Assembly (NCBI GenBank): GCA_030998225.1
Contig: JAPYXD010000755.1
Span: 2,294,001 to 2,358,000 of the forward strand
DNA from: Diplolepis rosae
Taxonomy: Eukaryota; Arthropoda; Insecta; Hymenoptera; Diplolepididae
Length of the DNA stretch: 64,000 nucleotides
Direction of reading: 5' to 3'
Both the position numbers and the translations under genes were made by a program. Below are positions 12,820 to 26,050 of the stretch, in pieces (the stretch's first letter is position 1; each line of letters begins with the position of its first letter). The notes under the pieces are model-generated. The model saw nothing but the letters and a program-made list of their open reading frames with translations. It ran no database searches and was not told the origin of the DNA.

Positions 12820-15800
12820 TTGAAGATACATTGTGCCATATTAAAAAAAATATAAATTGAAATTCGAGTTTGCGGAGCGGAACCAAAATTAGGAAAGTTT
12901 GTCCCGGGGAAGCCATTTGCTGATAAACTCGTTAAATTATCACTTAAATTGAAAAGGTGGCCTAAAAAAAAACTTCGGTTTTAGATTGCAGATACATTGT
13001 GCTATATTAAAAAAATATGAATTTAAATTCGAGTTTGCGGAGCGAAACCAAAATTATGAAAGTTTGTCCCGGGGAAGCCATTTGCTGATAAACTCGTTAA
13101 ATTATCACTTAAATTGAAAACGTGGCTTAACGAAAGCATTTGGTTTTGAATTGCAGATACATTGTGCTCTATTTAAAAAAATATATATTCAAATTCGAGT
13201 TTGCGGAGCGGAAACAAAATTAGGAAAGTTTGACCCGGGGAAGCCATTTGCTGATAAACTCGTTAAATTATGACTTAAATTGAAAACGTGGCCTAACGAA
13301 AGTCTTTGGTTTTGAATTGCAGATACATTGTGCTATATTAAAAAAAATATGAATTTAAATTCGAGTTTGCGGAGCGAAACCAAAATTATGAAAGTTTGTC
13401 CCGGGGAAGCCATTTGCTGTTAAATTCGTTGAATTATAACTTAAATTGAAAACGTGCCCTATCAAAAGTCTCTGGTTTTGAATTGCAGATACATTGTGCT
13501 ATATTAAAAAAAATATGAATTTAAATTCGAACTTGCGGAGCGAAACCAAAATTATGAATGTTTTACCCGGGGAAGCCATTTGTTGACAAACTCGTTGAAT
13601 TATATCTTAAACTGAGAAAGTAGTCTAAAAAAAGACTTTGGTTTTAAATTGCAGATAAATTGAACTATATTAAAAAAAATATAAATTGAAATTCGAGTTT
13701 GCGGAGCGGAAACAAAATTAGGAAAGTTTGACCCGGGGAAGCCATTTGCTGATAAACTCGTTAAATTATCACTTAAATTGAAAACGTGGCTTAACGAAAG
13801 TCTTTGGTTTTGAATTGCAGATACATTGTGCTATATTTAAAAAAATATGAATTTAAATTCGAACTTGCGGAGCGAAACCAAAATTATGAATGTTTTACCC
13901 GGGGAAGCCATTTGTTGACAAACTCGTTGAATTATATCTTAAACTGAGAAAGTAGTCTAAAAAAAGTCTCTGGTTTTGAATTGCAGATACATTGTGCTAT
14001 ATTAAAAAAAATATAAATTCAAATTCGAGTTTGCGGAGCGGAACCAAAATTAGGAAAGTTTGACCCGGGGAAGCCATTTGCTGATAAACTCGTTGAATTA
14101 TAACTTAAAGTGAAAACGTGGCCTAACGAAAGTCTTTGGTTTTGAATTGCAGATACATTGTGCTATATTAAAAAAAATATGAATTTAAATTCGAGTTTGC
14201 GGAGCGAAACCAAAATTATGAAAGTTTGTCCCGGGGAAGCCATTTGCTGTTAAATTCGTTGAATTATAACTTAAATTGAAAACTTGGCCTAACGAAAGTC
14301 TTTGGTTTTGAATTGCAGATACATTGTGCTATATTAAAAAAAATATGAATTTAAATTCGAACTTGCGGAGCGAAACCAAAATTATGAATGTTTTACCCGG
14401 GGAAGCCATTTGTTGACAAACTCGTTGAATTATATCTTAAACTGAGAAAGTAGTCTAAAAAAAGACTTTGGTTTTAAATTGCAGATACATTGTACTATAT
14501 TAAAAAAATATAAATTGAAATTCGAGTTTGCGGAGCGGAAACAAAATTATGAAAGTTTGACCCGGGGAAGCCATTTGCTGATAAAGGCGGTAAATTATCA
14601 CTAAATTAGAAAGCATGGCCTAACGAAAGTCTTTGGTTTTGAATTGCAGATACATTGTGCAATATTAAAAAAAATATGAATTTAAATTCGAACTTGCGGA
14701 GCGAAACCAAAATTATGAATGTTTGACACGGGGAAGCCATTTGTTGACAAACTCGTTAAATTATCTCTTAAACTGAGAACGTGGTCTAAAAAAAGACTTT
14801 GGTTTTAAATTGAAGATACATTGTGCTATATTAAAAAAAATATGAATTTAAATTCGAGTTTGCGGAGCGAAACCAAAATTATGAAAGTTTGACCCGGGGA
14901 AGCCGTTTCTGGACAAACTCGTCAAATTATCTCGAGAACTAAGAACGTGGCCTAAAAAAGACTTTGGTTTTGAATTGCTGATACATTGTGCTATATTAAA
15001 AAAAATACAAATTGAAATACGAGTTTGCGGAGCGGAAACAAAATGATGAATGTTTTACCCGGGGAAGCCATTTGTTGACAAACTCGTTGAATTATATCTT
15101 AAACTGAGAAAGTAGTCTAAAAAAAGAATTTGGTTTTTAATTGAAGATACATTGTTCCATATTAAAAAAAATATAAATTGAAATTCGAGTTTGCGGAGCG
15201 GAACCAAAATTAGGAAAGTTTGACCCGGGGAAGCCATTTGCTGATAAACTCGTTAAATTATCACTTAAATTGAAAACGTGGCTTAACGAAAGTCTTTGGT
15301 TTTGAATTGCAGATACATTGTGCTATATTTAAAAAAATATGAATTTAAATTCGAATTTGCGGAGCGAAACCAAAATTAGGAATGTTTGATCCGGCGTAGC
15401 CATTTCTCGACAAACTCGTTGAATTATATCTTAAACTGAGAAAGTAGTCTAAAAAAAGACTTTGGTTTTGAATTGCAGATACATTGTGCCATATTTAAAA
15501 AAATATAAATTTAAATTCGAGTTTGCGGAGAGGAACCAAAATTAGGAAAGTTTGTCCCGGGGAAGCCATTTGCTGATAAACTCGTTAAATTATAACTTAA
15601 AGTGAAAACGTGGCCTAACGAAAGTCTTTGGTTTTGAATTGCAGATACATTGTGCTATATTAAAAAAAATATGAATTTAAATTCGAGTTTGCGGAGCGAA
15701 ACCAAAATTATGAAAGTTTGTCCCGGGGAAGCCATTTGCTGTTAAATTCGTTGAATTATAACTTAAATTGAAAACTTGGCCTAACGAAAGTCTTTGGTAT

Positions 15801-17250
15801 TGAACTGCAGATACATTGTGCTATATTAAAAAAAATATGAATTTAAATTCGAACTTGCGGAGCGAAACCAAAATTATGAATGTTTTACCCGGGGAAGCCA
15901 TTTGTTGACAAACTCGTTGAATTATATCTTAAACTGAGAAAGTAGTCTAAAAAAAGACTTTGGTTTTTAATTGAAGATACATTGTGCTATATTAAAAAAA
16001 ATATAAATTGAAATTCGAGTTTGCGGAGCGGAAACAAAATTAGGAAAGTTTGACCCGGGGAAGCCATTTGCTGATAAACTCGTTAAATTATCACTTAAAT
16101 TGAAAACGTGGCCTAACGAAAGTCTTTGGTTTTGAATTGCAGATACATTGTGCTATATTAAAAAAAATATGAATTTAAATTCGAACTTGCGGAGCGAAAC
16201 CAAAATTATGAATGTTTTACCCGGGGAAGCCATTTGTTGACAAACTCGTTAAATTATCTCTTAAACTGAGAACGTCGTCTATAAAAAGACTTTGGTTTTA
16301 AATTGAAGATACATTGTGCCATATTAAAAAAAATAGAAATTCAAATTCGAGATTGCGGAGCGGAACCAAAATTAGGAAAGTTTGACCGGGCGAAGCCGTT
16401 TCTGGACAAACTCGTCAAATTATCTCGAGAACTAAGAACGTGGCCTAACGAAAGTCTTTGGTTTTGAACTTCGGATACATAGTGCTATATTAAAAAAAAA
16501 TATGAATTTAAATTTGATTTTGCGGAGCGAAACCAAAATTATGAAAGTTTGACCTGGGGAAGCCATTTGCTGATAAACTCGTTAAATTATCACTTAAAAT
16601 GAAAACATGGCCTAACGAAAGTCTTTGGTTTTGAATTGCAGATACATTGTGCTATATTAAAAAAAATATGAATTTAAATTCGAGTTTGCGGAGCGAAACC
16701 AAAATTATGAAAGTTTGACCTGGGGAAGCCATTTGTTGACAAACTCGTTAAATTATCTCTTAAACTGAGAACGTGGTCTAAAAAAAGACTTTGGTTTTGA
16801 ATTGAAGATACATTGTGCTATATTAAAAAAAATATGAATTTAAATTCGAGTTTGCGGAGCGAAACCAAAATTATGAAAGTTTGACCCGGGGAAGCCATTT
16901 GCTGTTAAAATCGTTGAATTATAACTTAAAATGAAAACGTGGCCTAACAAAAGTCTTTGATTTTGAATTGCAGATACATTGTGCTATATTTGAAAAAATA
17001 TAAATTCAAATTCGAGATTGCGGAGCGGAACCAAAATTAGGAAAGTTTGACCCGGGGAAGCCATTTGCTGATAAACTCGTTAAATTATCACTTAAATTGA
17101 AAACATGGCCTAACGAAAGTCTTTGGTTTTGAATTGCAGATACATTGTGCTATATTAAAAAAAATATGAATTTAAATTCGAGTTTGCGGAGCGAAACCAA
17201 AATTATGTATGTTTGACCCGTGAAAGCCATTTGTTGACAAACTCGTTAAA
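12820..17250 (+). repeat. Type 3 / type 4 zone with short variable periods
   Basis: Type 4 junctions (TTTTACCC) lie at 13561, 13893, 14391, 15053, 15883 and 16215. Their spacings are 332, 498, 662, 830 and 332 bp, that is 2, 3, 4, 5 and 2 monomers. The monomers between are mostly type 3, many with GGAAACAAAATTAGG or GGAACCAAAATTAGG. The region therefore has the same two ingredients combined at changing period instead of one fixed higher-order unit. No gene is present. Confidence 0.85.
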
Positions 17251-20200
17251 TTATCTCTTAAACTGAGAACGTGGTCTAAAAAAAGACTTTGGTTTTGAAT
17301 TGCAGATACATTGTGCTATATGAAAAAAAATATAAAAATAAATTTGTGTTTGCGGAGCGAAACAAAAATTATGAAAATTTGACCTGAGGAGGCCGTTTCT
17401 GGTCAAACTCGTCAAATTATCTCGAGAACTAAGAACGTGGCCTAACAAAAGTCTTTGGTTTTGAACTGCAGATACATTGTGGGATATTAAAAAATATAAA
17501 TTCAAATTTGAGTTTCGGAGCGAAACCAAAATTTTGAAAGTTTGACCCGGGGAAGCCATTTGTTGACAAACTCTTTAAATTATCTCTTAAACTGAAAACG
17601 TGGTCTAAAAAAAGACTTTGGTTTTGAATTGCAGATACTTTGTGCTATATTTAAAAAAATATAAATTTAAATTTGTGTTTGCGGAGCGAAACAATAATTA
17701 GGAAAGTTTGACCCGGGGAAGCCGTTTCTGGACAAACTCGTCAAATTATCTCGAGAACTAAGAACGTGGTCTAAAAAAAGACTTTGGTTTTGAATTGCAG
17801 ATACATTGTGCTATATTAAAAAAAATATAAATTTAAATTTGTTTGCGGAGCGAAACCAAAATTATGAAAGTTTGACCCGGGGAAGCCATTTGTTGACAAA
17901 CTCGTTAAATTATCTCTTAAACTGAGAACGTGGTCTAAAAAAAGACTTTGGTTTTATATTAAAGATACATTGTGCTATTTTATAAAATATGAATTTAAAT
18001 TTGTTTGCGGAGCGAAACCAAAATTATGAAAGTTTGACCCGGGGAAGCCATTTGTTGACAAACTCGTTAAATTATCTCTTAAACTGAGAACGTGGTCTAA
18101 AAAAAGACTTTGGTTTTAAATTGAAGATACATTGTGCTGTATTAAAAAAAATATAAATTTAAATTTGAGTTTGCGGAGCGAAACCAAAATTATGAAAGTT
18201 TGCCCTGGGAAAGCCGTTTCTGGACAAACTCGTCGAATTATCTCGAGAACTAAGAAAGTGGCCAAACGAAAGACTTTGGTTTTAAATTGAAGATACATTG
18301 TGGGATATTAAAAAAAATATAAATTTAAATTCGAGTTTGCGGAGCGCAACCAAAATTAGGAAAGTTTGACCCGGGGAAGCCATTTGTTGACAAACTCGTT
18401 AAATTATCTCTTAAACTGAGAACGTCGTCTATAAAAAGAATTCAGTTTTGAATTGCAGCTACATTGTGCCATATTAAAAAAAATAGAAATTCAAATTCGA
18501 GATTGCGGAGCGGAACCAAAATTAGGAAAGTTTGACCGGGCGAAACCGTTTCTGGACAAACTCGTCAAATTATCTCGAGAACTAAGAACGTGGCCTAACA
18601 AAAGTCTCTGGTTTTGAATTGCAGATGCATTGTGCTATATTAAAAAAATATAAATTTAAATTTGAGTTTGCGGAGCGAAACTAAAATTATGAAAGTTTGA
18701 CACGGGGAAGCCATTTGTTGACAAACTCGTCGAATTATCTCTTAAACTGGGAACGTGGTCAGAAAAAAGACTTTGGTTTTGAATTGCAGATACATTGTGC
18801 TCTGTTAAAAAAAATATAAATTTAAATTTGAGTTTGCGGAGCGAAACCAAAATTATGAAAGTTTGACCTGGGGAAGCCATTTGTTGACAAACTCGTTAAA
18901 TTATCTCTTAAACTGAGAACGTGGTCTAAAAAAAGACTTTGGTATTAAATTGAAGATACATTGTGCTATATTAAAAAAAATATGAATTTGAATTCGAGTT
19001 TGCGGAGCGAAACCAAAATTATGAAAGTTTGGCCCGGGGAAGCCATTTGCTGACAAACTCGTCAAATTATAACTTAAATTGAAAACGTGGCCTAACAAAA
19101 GTCTTTGATTTTGAATTGCAGATACATTGTGCTATATTTGAAAAAATATAAATTCAAATTCGAGTTTGCGGAGCGAAACCAAAATTAGGAAAGTTTGAAC
19201 CGGGGAAGCCATTTGCTGAGAAACTCGTTAAATTATCACTTAAATTGAAAACATGGCCTAACGAAAGTCTTTGGTTTTGAATTGCAGATACATTGTGCTA
19301 TATTAAAAAAAATATGAATTTAAATTCGAGTTTGCGGAGCGAAACCAAAATTATGAAAGTTTGACCCGGGTAAGCCATTTGTTGACAAACTCATTAAATT
19401 ATCTCTTAAAATGAGAACGTGGTATAAAAAAAGACTTTGGTTTTGAATTGCAGATACATTGTGCTATAGGAAAAAAAATATAAAAATAAATTTGTGTTTG
19501 CGGAGCGAAACGAAACTTATGAAAGTTTGACCTGAGGAGGCCGTTTCTGGTCAAACTCGTCAAATTATCTCGAGAACTAAGAACGTGGCCTAACAAAAGT
19601 CTTTGGTTTTGAACTGCAGATACATTGTGGGATATTAAAAAATATAATTTCAAATTTGAGTTTTCGCAGCGAAACCAAAATTATGAAAGTTTGACCCGGG
19701 GAAGCCATTTGTTGACAAACTCGTTAAATTATCTCTCAAACTGAGAAAGTGGTCTAAAAAAAGACTTTGGTTTTGAATTGCAGATACATTGTGCTATATT
19801 AAAAGAAATATAAATTTAAATTTTTGTTTGCAGAGCGAAACCAAAATTATGAAAGTTTGACCTGGGGAAGCCGTTTCTGGACAAACTTGTCAAATTATCT
19901 CGAGAACTAAGAACGTGGTCTAAAAAAAGACTTTGGTTTTGAATTGAAGATACATTGTGCTATATTAAAAAAAATATGAATTTAAATTCGAGTTTGCGGA
20001 GCGAAACCAAAATTATGAAAGTTTGACCTGGGGAAGCCATTTGTTGACAAACTCGTTAAATTATCTCTTAAACTGAGAACGTGGTCTAAAAAAAGACTTT
20101 GGTTTTATATTAAAGATACATTGTGCTATTTTAAAAAAATATGAATTTAAATTCGAGTTTGCGGAGCGAAACCAAAATTATGAAAGTTTGACCCTGGGAA

Positions 20201-20950
20201 GCCATTTGTTGACAAACTCGTTAAATTATCTCTTACACTGAGAACGTGGTCAGAAAAAAGACTTTGGTTTTGAATTGCAGATACATTGTGCTCTATTAAA
20301 AAAAATATAAATTTAAATTTGAGTTTGCGGAGCGAACCCAAAATTATGAAAGTTTAACCTGGGAAAGCCGTTTCTGGACAAACTCGTCGAATTATCTCGA
20401 GAACTAAGAAAGTAGCCAAACGAAAGACTTCGGTTTTAAATTGAAGATACATTGTACCATATTAAAAAAAATATGAATTTAAATTCGAGTTTGCGGAGCG
20501 AAACCAAAATTATGAAAGTTTGACCCGGGTAAGCCATTTGTTGACAAACTCGTTAAATTATCTCTTAAAATGAGAACGTGGTCTAAAAAAGACTTTGGTT
20601 TAAAATTAAAGATACATTGTGCTATATTAGAAAAAGTATGAATTTAAATTCCAGTTTGCGGAGCGAAACCAAAATTATGAAAGTTTGTCCCAGGGAAGCC
20701 ACTTGCTGATAAGATCGTTGAATTATAACTTAAATTGAAAACGTGGCCTAACAAAAGTCTTTGGTTTTGAACTGCAGATACATTGTGGGATATTAAAAAA
20801 AAATATAAATTCAAATTTGAGTTTCGGAGCGAAACCAAAATAATGAAAGTTTGACCCGGGGAAGCCATTTGTTGACAAACTGGTTAAATTATCTCTTAAA
20901 CTGAAATCGTGGTCTAAAAAAAGACTTTGGTATTGAATTGCAGATACATT
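17251..20950 (+). repeat. Mixed zone
   Basis: Type 1 and type 2 monomers predominate. Some monomers carry ATAAAAATAAATTTGTG in place of ATAAATTTAAATTTGTG (near 17330 and 19480). Two monomers near 17838 and 17998 have lost two bases and read AAATTTGTTTGCGG. Near 18440-18540 a monomer has GAATTCAGTTTTG and AATAGAAATTCAAATTCGAG, with GACCGGGCGAA after it, resembling one near 16340-16390. I could not define a regular higher-order period. Confidence 0.75.
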
Positions 20951-20973
20951 GTGCTATATTAAAAAATATAAAT

Positions 20974-21757
20974 TTAAATTTGTGTTTGCGGAGCGAAAAC
21001 AAAATGATGAAAGTTTGACCCGGGGAAGCCGTTTCTGGACAAACTCGTCAAATTATCTCGAGAACTAAGAAAGTGGTCTAAAAAAAGACTTTGGTTTTGA
21101 ATTGAAGATACATTGTGCTCTATTAAAGAAAATACAAATTGAAATACGAGTTTGCGGAGCGGAAACAAAATGATGAAAGTTTGACCCGGGGAAGCCGTTT
21201 CTGGACAAACTCGTCAAATTATCTCGAGAACTAAGAAAGTGGTCTAAAAAAAGACTTTGGTTTTGAATTGAAGATACATTGTGCTCTATTAAAGAAAATA
21301 CAAATTGAAATACGAGTTTGCGGAGCGGAAACAAAATTAGGAAAGTTTGACCCGGGGAAGCCATTTGCTGATAAACTCGTTAAATTATCTCTTAAACTTA
21401 GAACGTGGTCTAAAAAAAGACTTTGGTTTTAAATTGAAGATACTTTGTGCTCTATTAAAAAATATATAAATTTCAATTTGAGTTTGCGGGGCGAAACCAA
21501 AATTATAAAAGTTTGCCCTGGGAAAGACGTTTCTGGACAAACTCGTCGAATTATCTCGAGAACTAAGAAAGTAGCCAAACGACAGACTTTGGTTTTGAAT
21601 TTAAAGTACATTGTGGGATATCAAAAAAAATATAAATTCAAATTTGAGTTTGCGGAGCGAAACCAAAATTATGAAAGTTTGACCTCGGGAAGCCATTTGT
21701 TGACAAACTCGTTAAATTATCTTTTAAACTGAGAACGTGGTCTAAAGAAAGACTTTG
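20974..21757 (+). repeat. Copy 3 of the GACGTTTCTGG block (about 0.8 kb)
   Basis: Near-identical copy of 12028-12811. The tandem pair is at 21130 and 21296. The GGGGCGAAACC monomer begins near 21488 and is followed by GACGTTTCTGG and AAACGACAGAC. One visible difference is ATATCAAAAAAAATATAAA here against ATATTAAAAAAAATATAAA in the copy at 12 kb. After 21757 it continues GTGATATATTT, which the copy at 44.3 kb shares. Confidence 0.88.
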
Positions 21758-24620
21758 GTTTTAAATTGAAGATACATTGTGATATATTTAAAAAAATTTA
21801 AATTCAAATTCGTGTTTGCGGAGCGGAACCAAAATTAGGAAAGTTTGACCCGGGAAGCCATTTGCTGATAAACTCGTTAAATTATCACTTAAATTGAAAA
21901 CGTGGCCTAACAAAAGTCTTTGGTTTTGAAATGAAGATACATTGTGGGATATGAAAAAAAATATAAATTCAAATTCGAGTTTGCGGAGCGGAAACAAAAT
22001 TAGGAAAGTTTGACCCGGGGAAGCCATTTGCTGATAAACTCGTTAAATTATCACTTAAATTGAAAACGTGGCCTAACGAAAGTCTTTGGTTTTGAATTGC
22101 AGATACATTGTGCTATATTAAAAAAAAATATGAATTTAAATTCGAGTTTGCGGAGCGAAACCAAAATTATGAAAGTTTGTCCCGGGGAAGCCATTTGCGG
22201 AAAAACTCGTAAAATTATCACTTAAATTGAAAACTTGGCCTAACGAAAGTCTTTGGTTTTGAATTGCAGATACATTGTGCTATATTAAAAAAAATATGAA
22301 TTTAAATTCGAACTTGCGGAGCGAAACCAAAATTATGAATGTTTTACCCGGGGAAGCCATTTGTTGACAAACTCGTGAAATTATCTCTTAATCGGAGAAA
22401 TTGGTCTAAAAAAAGTCTTTGGTTTTGAATTGCAGATACATTGTGCTATATTAAAAAAAATATAAATTCAAATTCGAGTTTGCGGAGCGGAACCAAAATT
22501 AGGAAAGTTTGACCCGGGGAAGCCATTTGCTGATAAACTCGTTAAATTATGACTTAAATTGAAAACGTGGCCTAACGAAAGTCTTTGGTTTTGAATTGCA
22601 GATACATTGTGCTATATTAAAAAAAATATGAATTTAAATTCGAGTTTGCGGAGCGAAACCAAAATTATGAAAGTTTGTCCCGGGGAAGCCATTTGCTGAT
22701 AAACTCGTTAAATTATCACTTAAATTGAAAACGTGGCCTAACGAAAGTCTTTGGTTTTGAATTGCAGATACATTGTGCTATATTAAAAAAAATATGAATT
22801 TAAATTCGAACTTGCGGAGCGAAACCAAAATTATGAATGTTTTACCCGGGAAGCCATTTGTTGACAAACTCGTTGAATTATATCTTAAACTGAGAAAGTG
22901 GTCTAAAAAAAGACTTTGGTTTTTAATTGAAGATACATTGTGCCATATTAAAAAAAATATAAATTGAAATTCGAGTTTGCGGAGCGGAACCAAAATTAGG
23001 AAAGTTTGTCCCGGGGAAGCCATTTGCTGATAAACTCCTCAAATTATCACTTAAATTGAAAACGTGGCCTAACGAAAGTCTTTGGTTTTGAATTGCAGAT
23101 ACATTGTGCTATATTAAAAAAATATGAATTTAAATTCGAACTTGCGGAGCGAAACCAAAATTATGAATGTTTTACCCGGGGAAGCCATTTGTTGACAAAC
23201 TCGTTAAATTATCTCTTAAACTGAGAACGTCGTCTATAAAAAGACTTTGGTTTTAAATTGAAGATACATTGTGCTATATTAAAAAAAATATAAATTCAAA
23301 TTCGAGTTTGCGGAGCGGAACCAAAATTAGGAAAGTTTGTCTCGGGGAAGCCATTTGTTGACAAACTCGTCAAATTATCTTGAGAACTAAGAACGTGGCC
23401 TAACGAAAGTCTTTGGTATTGAACTGCAGATACATTGTGGGATATTAAAAAAAATATAAATTTAAATTTGAGTTTGCGGAGCGAAACCAAAGTTATGAAA
23501 GTTTGACCTGGGGAAGCCATTTGTTGACAGACTCGTTAAATTATCTCTTAAACTGAGAATTTAGTCTAAAAAAAGACTTTGGTTTTGAATTGCTGATACA
23601 TTGTGCTATATGAAAAAAAATATAAAAATAAATTTGTGTTTGCGGAGCGAAACCAAAATGATGAAAGTTTGACCCGGGAAGCCGTTTCTGGACAAACTCG
23701 TCAAATTATCTCGAGAACTAAGAAAGTGGTCTAAAAAAAGACTTTGGTTTTGAATTGAAGATACATTGTGCTCTATTAAAGAAAATACAAATTGAAATAC
23801 GAGTTTGCGGAGCGGAAACAAAATGATGAAAGTTTGACCCGGGGAAGCCGTTTCTGGACAAACTCGTCAAATTATCTCGAGAACTAAGAAAGTGGTCTAA
23901 AAAAAGACTTTGGTTTTGAATTGAAGATACATTGTGCTCTATTAAAGAAAATACAAATTGAAATACGAGTTTGCGGAGCGAAACCAAAATTAGGAAAGTT
24001 TGACCCGGGGAAGCCGTTTCTGGACAAACTCGTCAAATTATCTCGAGAACTAAGAACGTGGCCTAAAAAAAGGCTTTGGTTTTAAATTGAACAAACATTG
24101 CGGGATATTATAAAAAATATAAATTCAAATTATAGTTAGCGGAGCGAAACCAAAATTATGAAAGTTTGACCTCGGGAAGCCATTTGTTGACAAACTCGTT
24201 AAATTATCTCTTAAACTGAGAACGTGGTCTAAAAAAAGGCTTTGGTTTTAAATTGAAGATACATTGTGCTATATTTAAAAAAATATAAATTCAAATTCGA
24301 GTTTGCGGAGCGGAACCAAAATTAGGAAAGTTTGACCCGGGTAAGCCATTTGCTGATTAACTCGTTAAATTATCACTTAAATTGAAAACATGGCCTAAAT
24401 AAAGACTTTGGTTTTAAAGTGAAGATACATTGTACCATATTAAAAAAAATATGAATTTAAATTCGAGTTTGCGGAGCGAAACCAAAATTATGAAAGTTTG
24501 TTCCGGGGAAGCCATTTGCTGATAAACTCGTTGAATTATAACTTAAATTGAAAACGTGGCCTAAAAAAAGGCTTCGGTTTTGAATTGAAGATACATTGTG
24601 GTATATTAAAAAATATAAAT
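21758..24620 (+). repeat. Type 3 / type 4 zone with a tandem pair
   Basis: Type 4 junctions are at 22342, 22840 and 23170 (3 and 2 monomers apart). The zone resembles 12.8-17.2 kb in composition. The tandem pair with ACAAATTGAAATACGAG is at 23783 and 23949. Near 24091 is the first fully formed ACAAACATTGCGGGATATT monomer with ATTATAGTTAGCGGAG, the form that later marks the nine-monomer repeat. Confidence 0.82.
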
Positions 24621-26050
24621 TTAAATTTGAGTTTGCGGAGCGAAACCAAAATTATGAAAGTTTGACCTGGGGAAGCCGTTTCTGGTCAAACTCGTCAAAT
24701 TATCTCGAGAACTAAGAACGTGGCCTAACAAAAGTCTTTGGTTTTGAACTACAGATACATTGTGGGATATTAAAAAAAAATATAAATTCAAATTTGAGTT
24801 TCGGAGAGAAACCAAAATAATGAAAGTTTGACTCCGGGGAAGCCATTTGTTGACAAACTGGTTAAATTATCTCTCAAACTGAGAAAGTGGTCTAAAAAAA
24901 GACTTTGGTTTTGAATTGCAGATACATTGTGCTATATTAAAAGAAATATAAATTTAAATTTGTGTTTGCGGAGCGAAACCAAAATTATGAAAGTTTGACC
25001 TGGGGAAGCCGTTTCTGGTCAAACTCGTCAAATTATCTCGAGAACTAAGAACGTGGTCTAAAAAAAGTCTTTGGTTTTGAATTGCAGATACATTGTGCTC
25101 TATTAAAGAAAATATAAATTTAAATTTGAGTTTGCGGAGAGAAACCAAAATTATGAATGTTTGACCTGGGGAAACCATTTGTTGACAAACTCGTTAAATT
25201 ATCTTTTAAACTGAGAACGTGGTCTAAAAAAAGACTTTGGTTTTAAATTAAAGATACATTGTGCTATATTAAAAAAAATATGAATTTAAATTCGAGTTTG
25301 CGGAGCGAAACCAAAATTATGAAAGTTTGACCTGGGGAAGCCGTTTCTGGTCAAACTCGTCAAATTATCTCGAGAACTAAGAAAGTAGCCAAACGAAAGA
25401 CTTTGGTTTTAAATTGAAGATACATTGTGGGATATTAAAAAAAATATGAATTTAAATTCGAGTTTGCGGAGCGAAACCAAAATTATGAAAGTTGGACCCG
25501 GGGAAGCCATTTGCGGTAAACTCGTTAAATTATCACTTAAATTGAAAACATGGCCTAACGAAAGTCTTTGGTTTTGTATTGCCGATACATTGTGCTATAT
25601 TGTAAAAAATATGCATTTAAATTCGAACTTGCGGAGCGAAACCAAAATTATGAATGTTTTACCCGGGGAAGCCATTTGTTGACAAACTCGTTGAATTATA
25701 TCTTAAACTGAGAAAGTAGTCTAAAAAAAGACTTTGGTTTTAAATTGCAGATACATTGTGATATATTAAAAAATATAAATTGAAATTCGAGTTTGCGGAG
25801 CGGAAACAAAATTAGGAAAGTTTGACCCGGGGAAGCCATTTGCTGATAATCTCGTTAAATTATCACTTAAATAGAAAACATGGCCTAACGAAAGTCTTTG
25901 GTTTTGAATTGCAGATACATTGTGCTATATTAAAAAAAATATGAATTTAAATTCGAACTTGCGGAGCGAAACCAAAATTATGAATGTTTTACCCGGGAAG
26001 CCATTTGTTGACAAACTCGTTGAATTATATCTTAAACTGAGAAAGTAGTC
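24621..26050 (+). repeat. Module M, copy 1
   Basis: Fixed order of landmarks: a CTGGTCAAAC type 2 monomer with the GTTTCGGAG / AAAATAATG partner, a second type 2 monomer at +333 bp, a monomer with GACCTGGGGAAACCATTTG, then type 4 junctions at +1036 (25657) and +1366 (25987). The same order and spacing is seen at 35.9, 39.2, 45.0 and 48.5 kb. In this copy the second monomer starts from AAAATTATG rather than AAAATGATG, so it is the most divergent of the five. Confidence 0.83.

Noticed and set aside
13420..13445. AAATTCGTTGAATTATAAC as a CENP-B box half
   Set aside because: It resembles TTCGTTGGAA at the start, but the required CGGG half is absent (ATAA instead).
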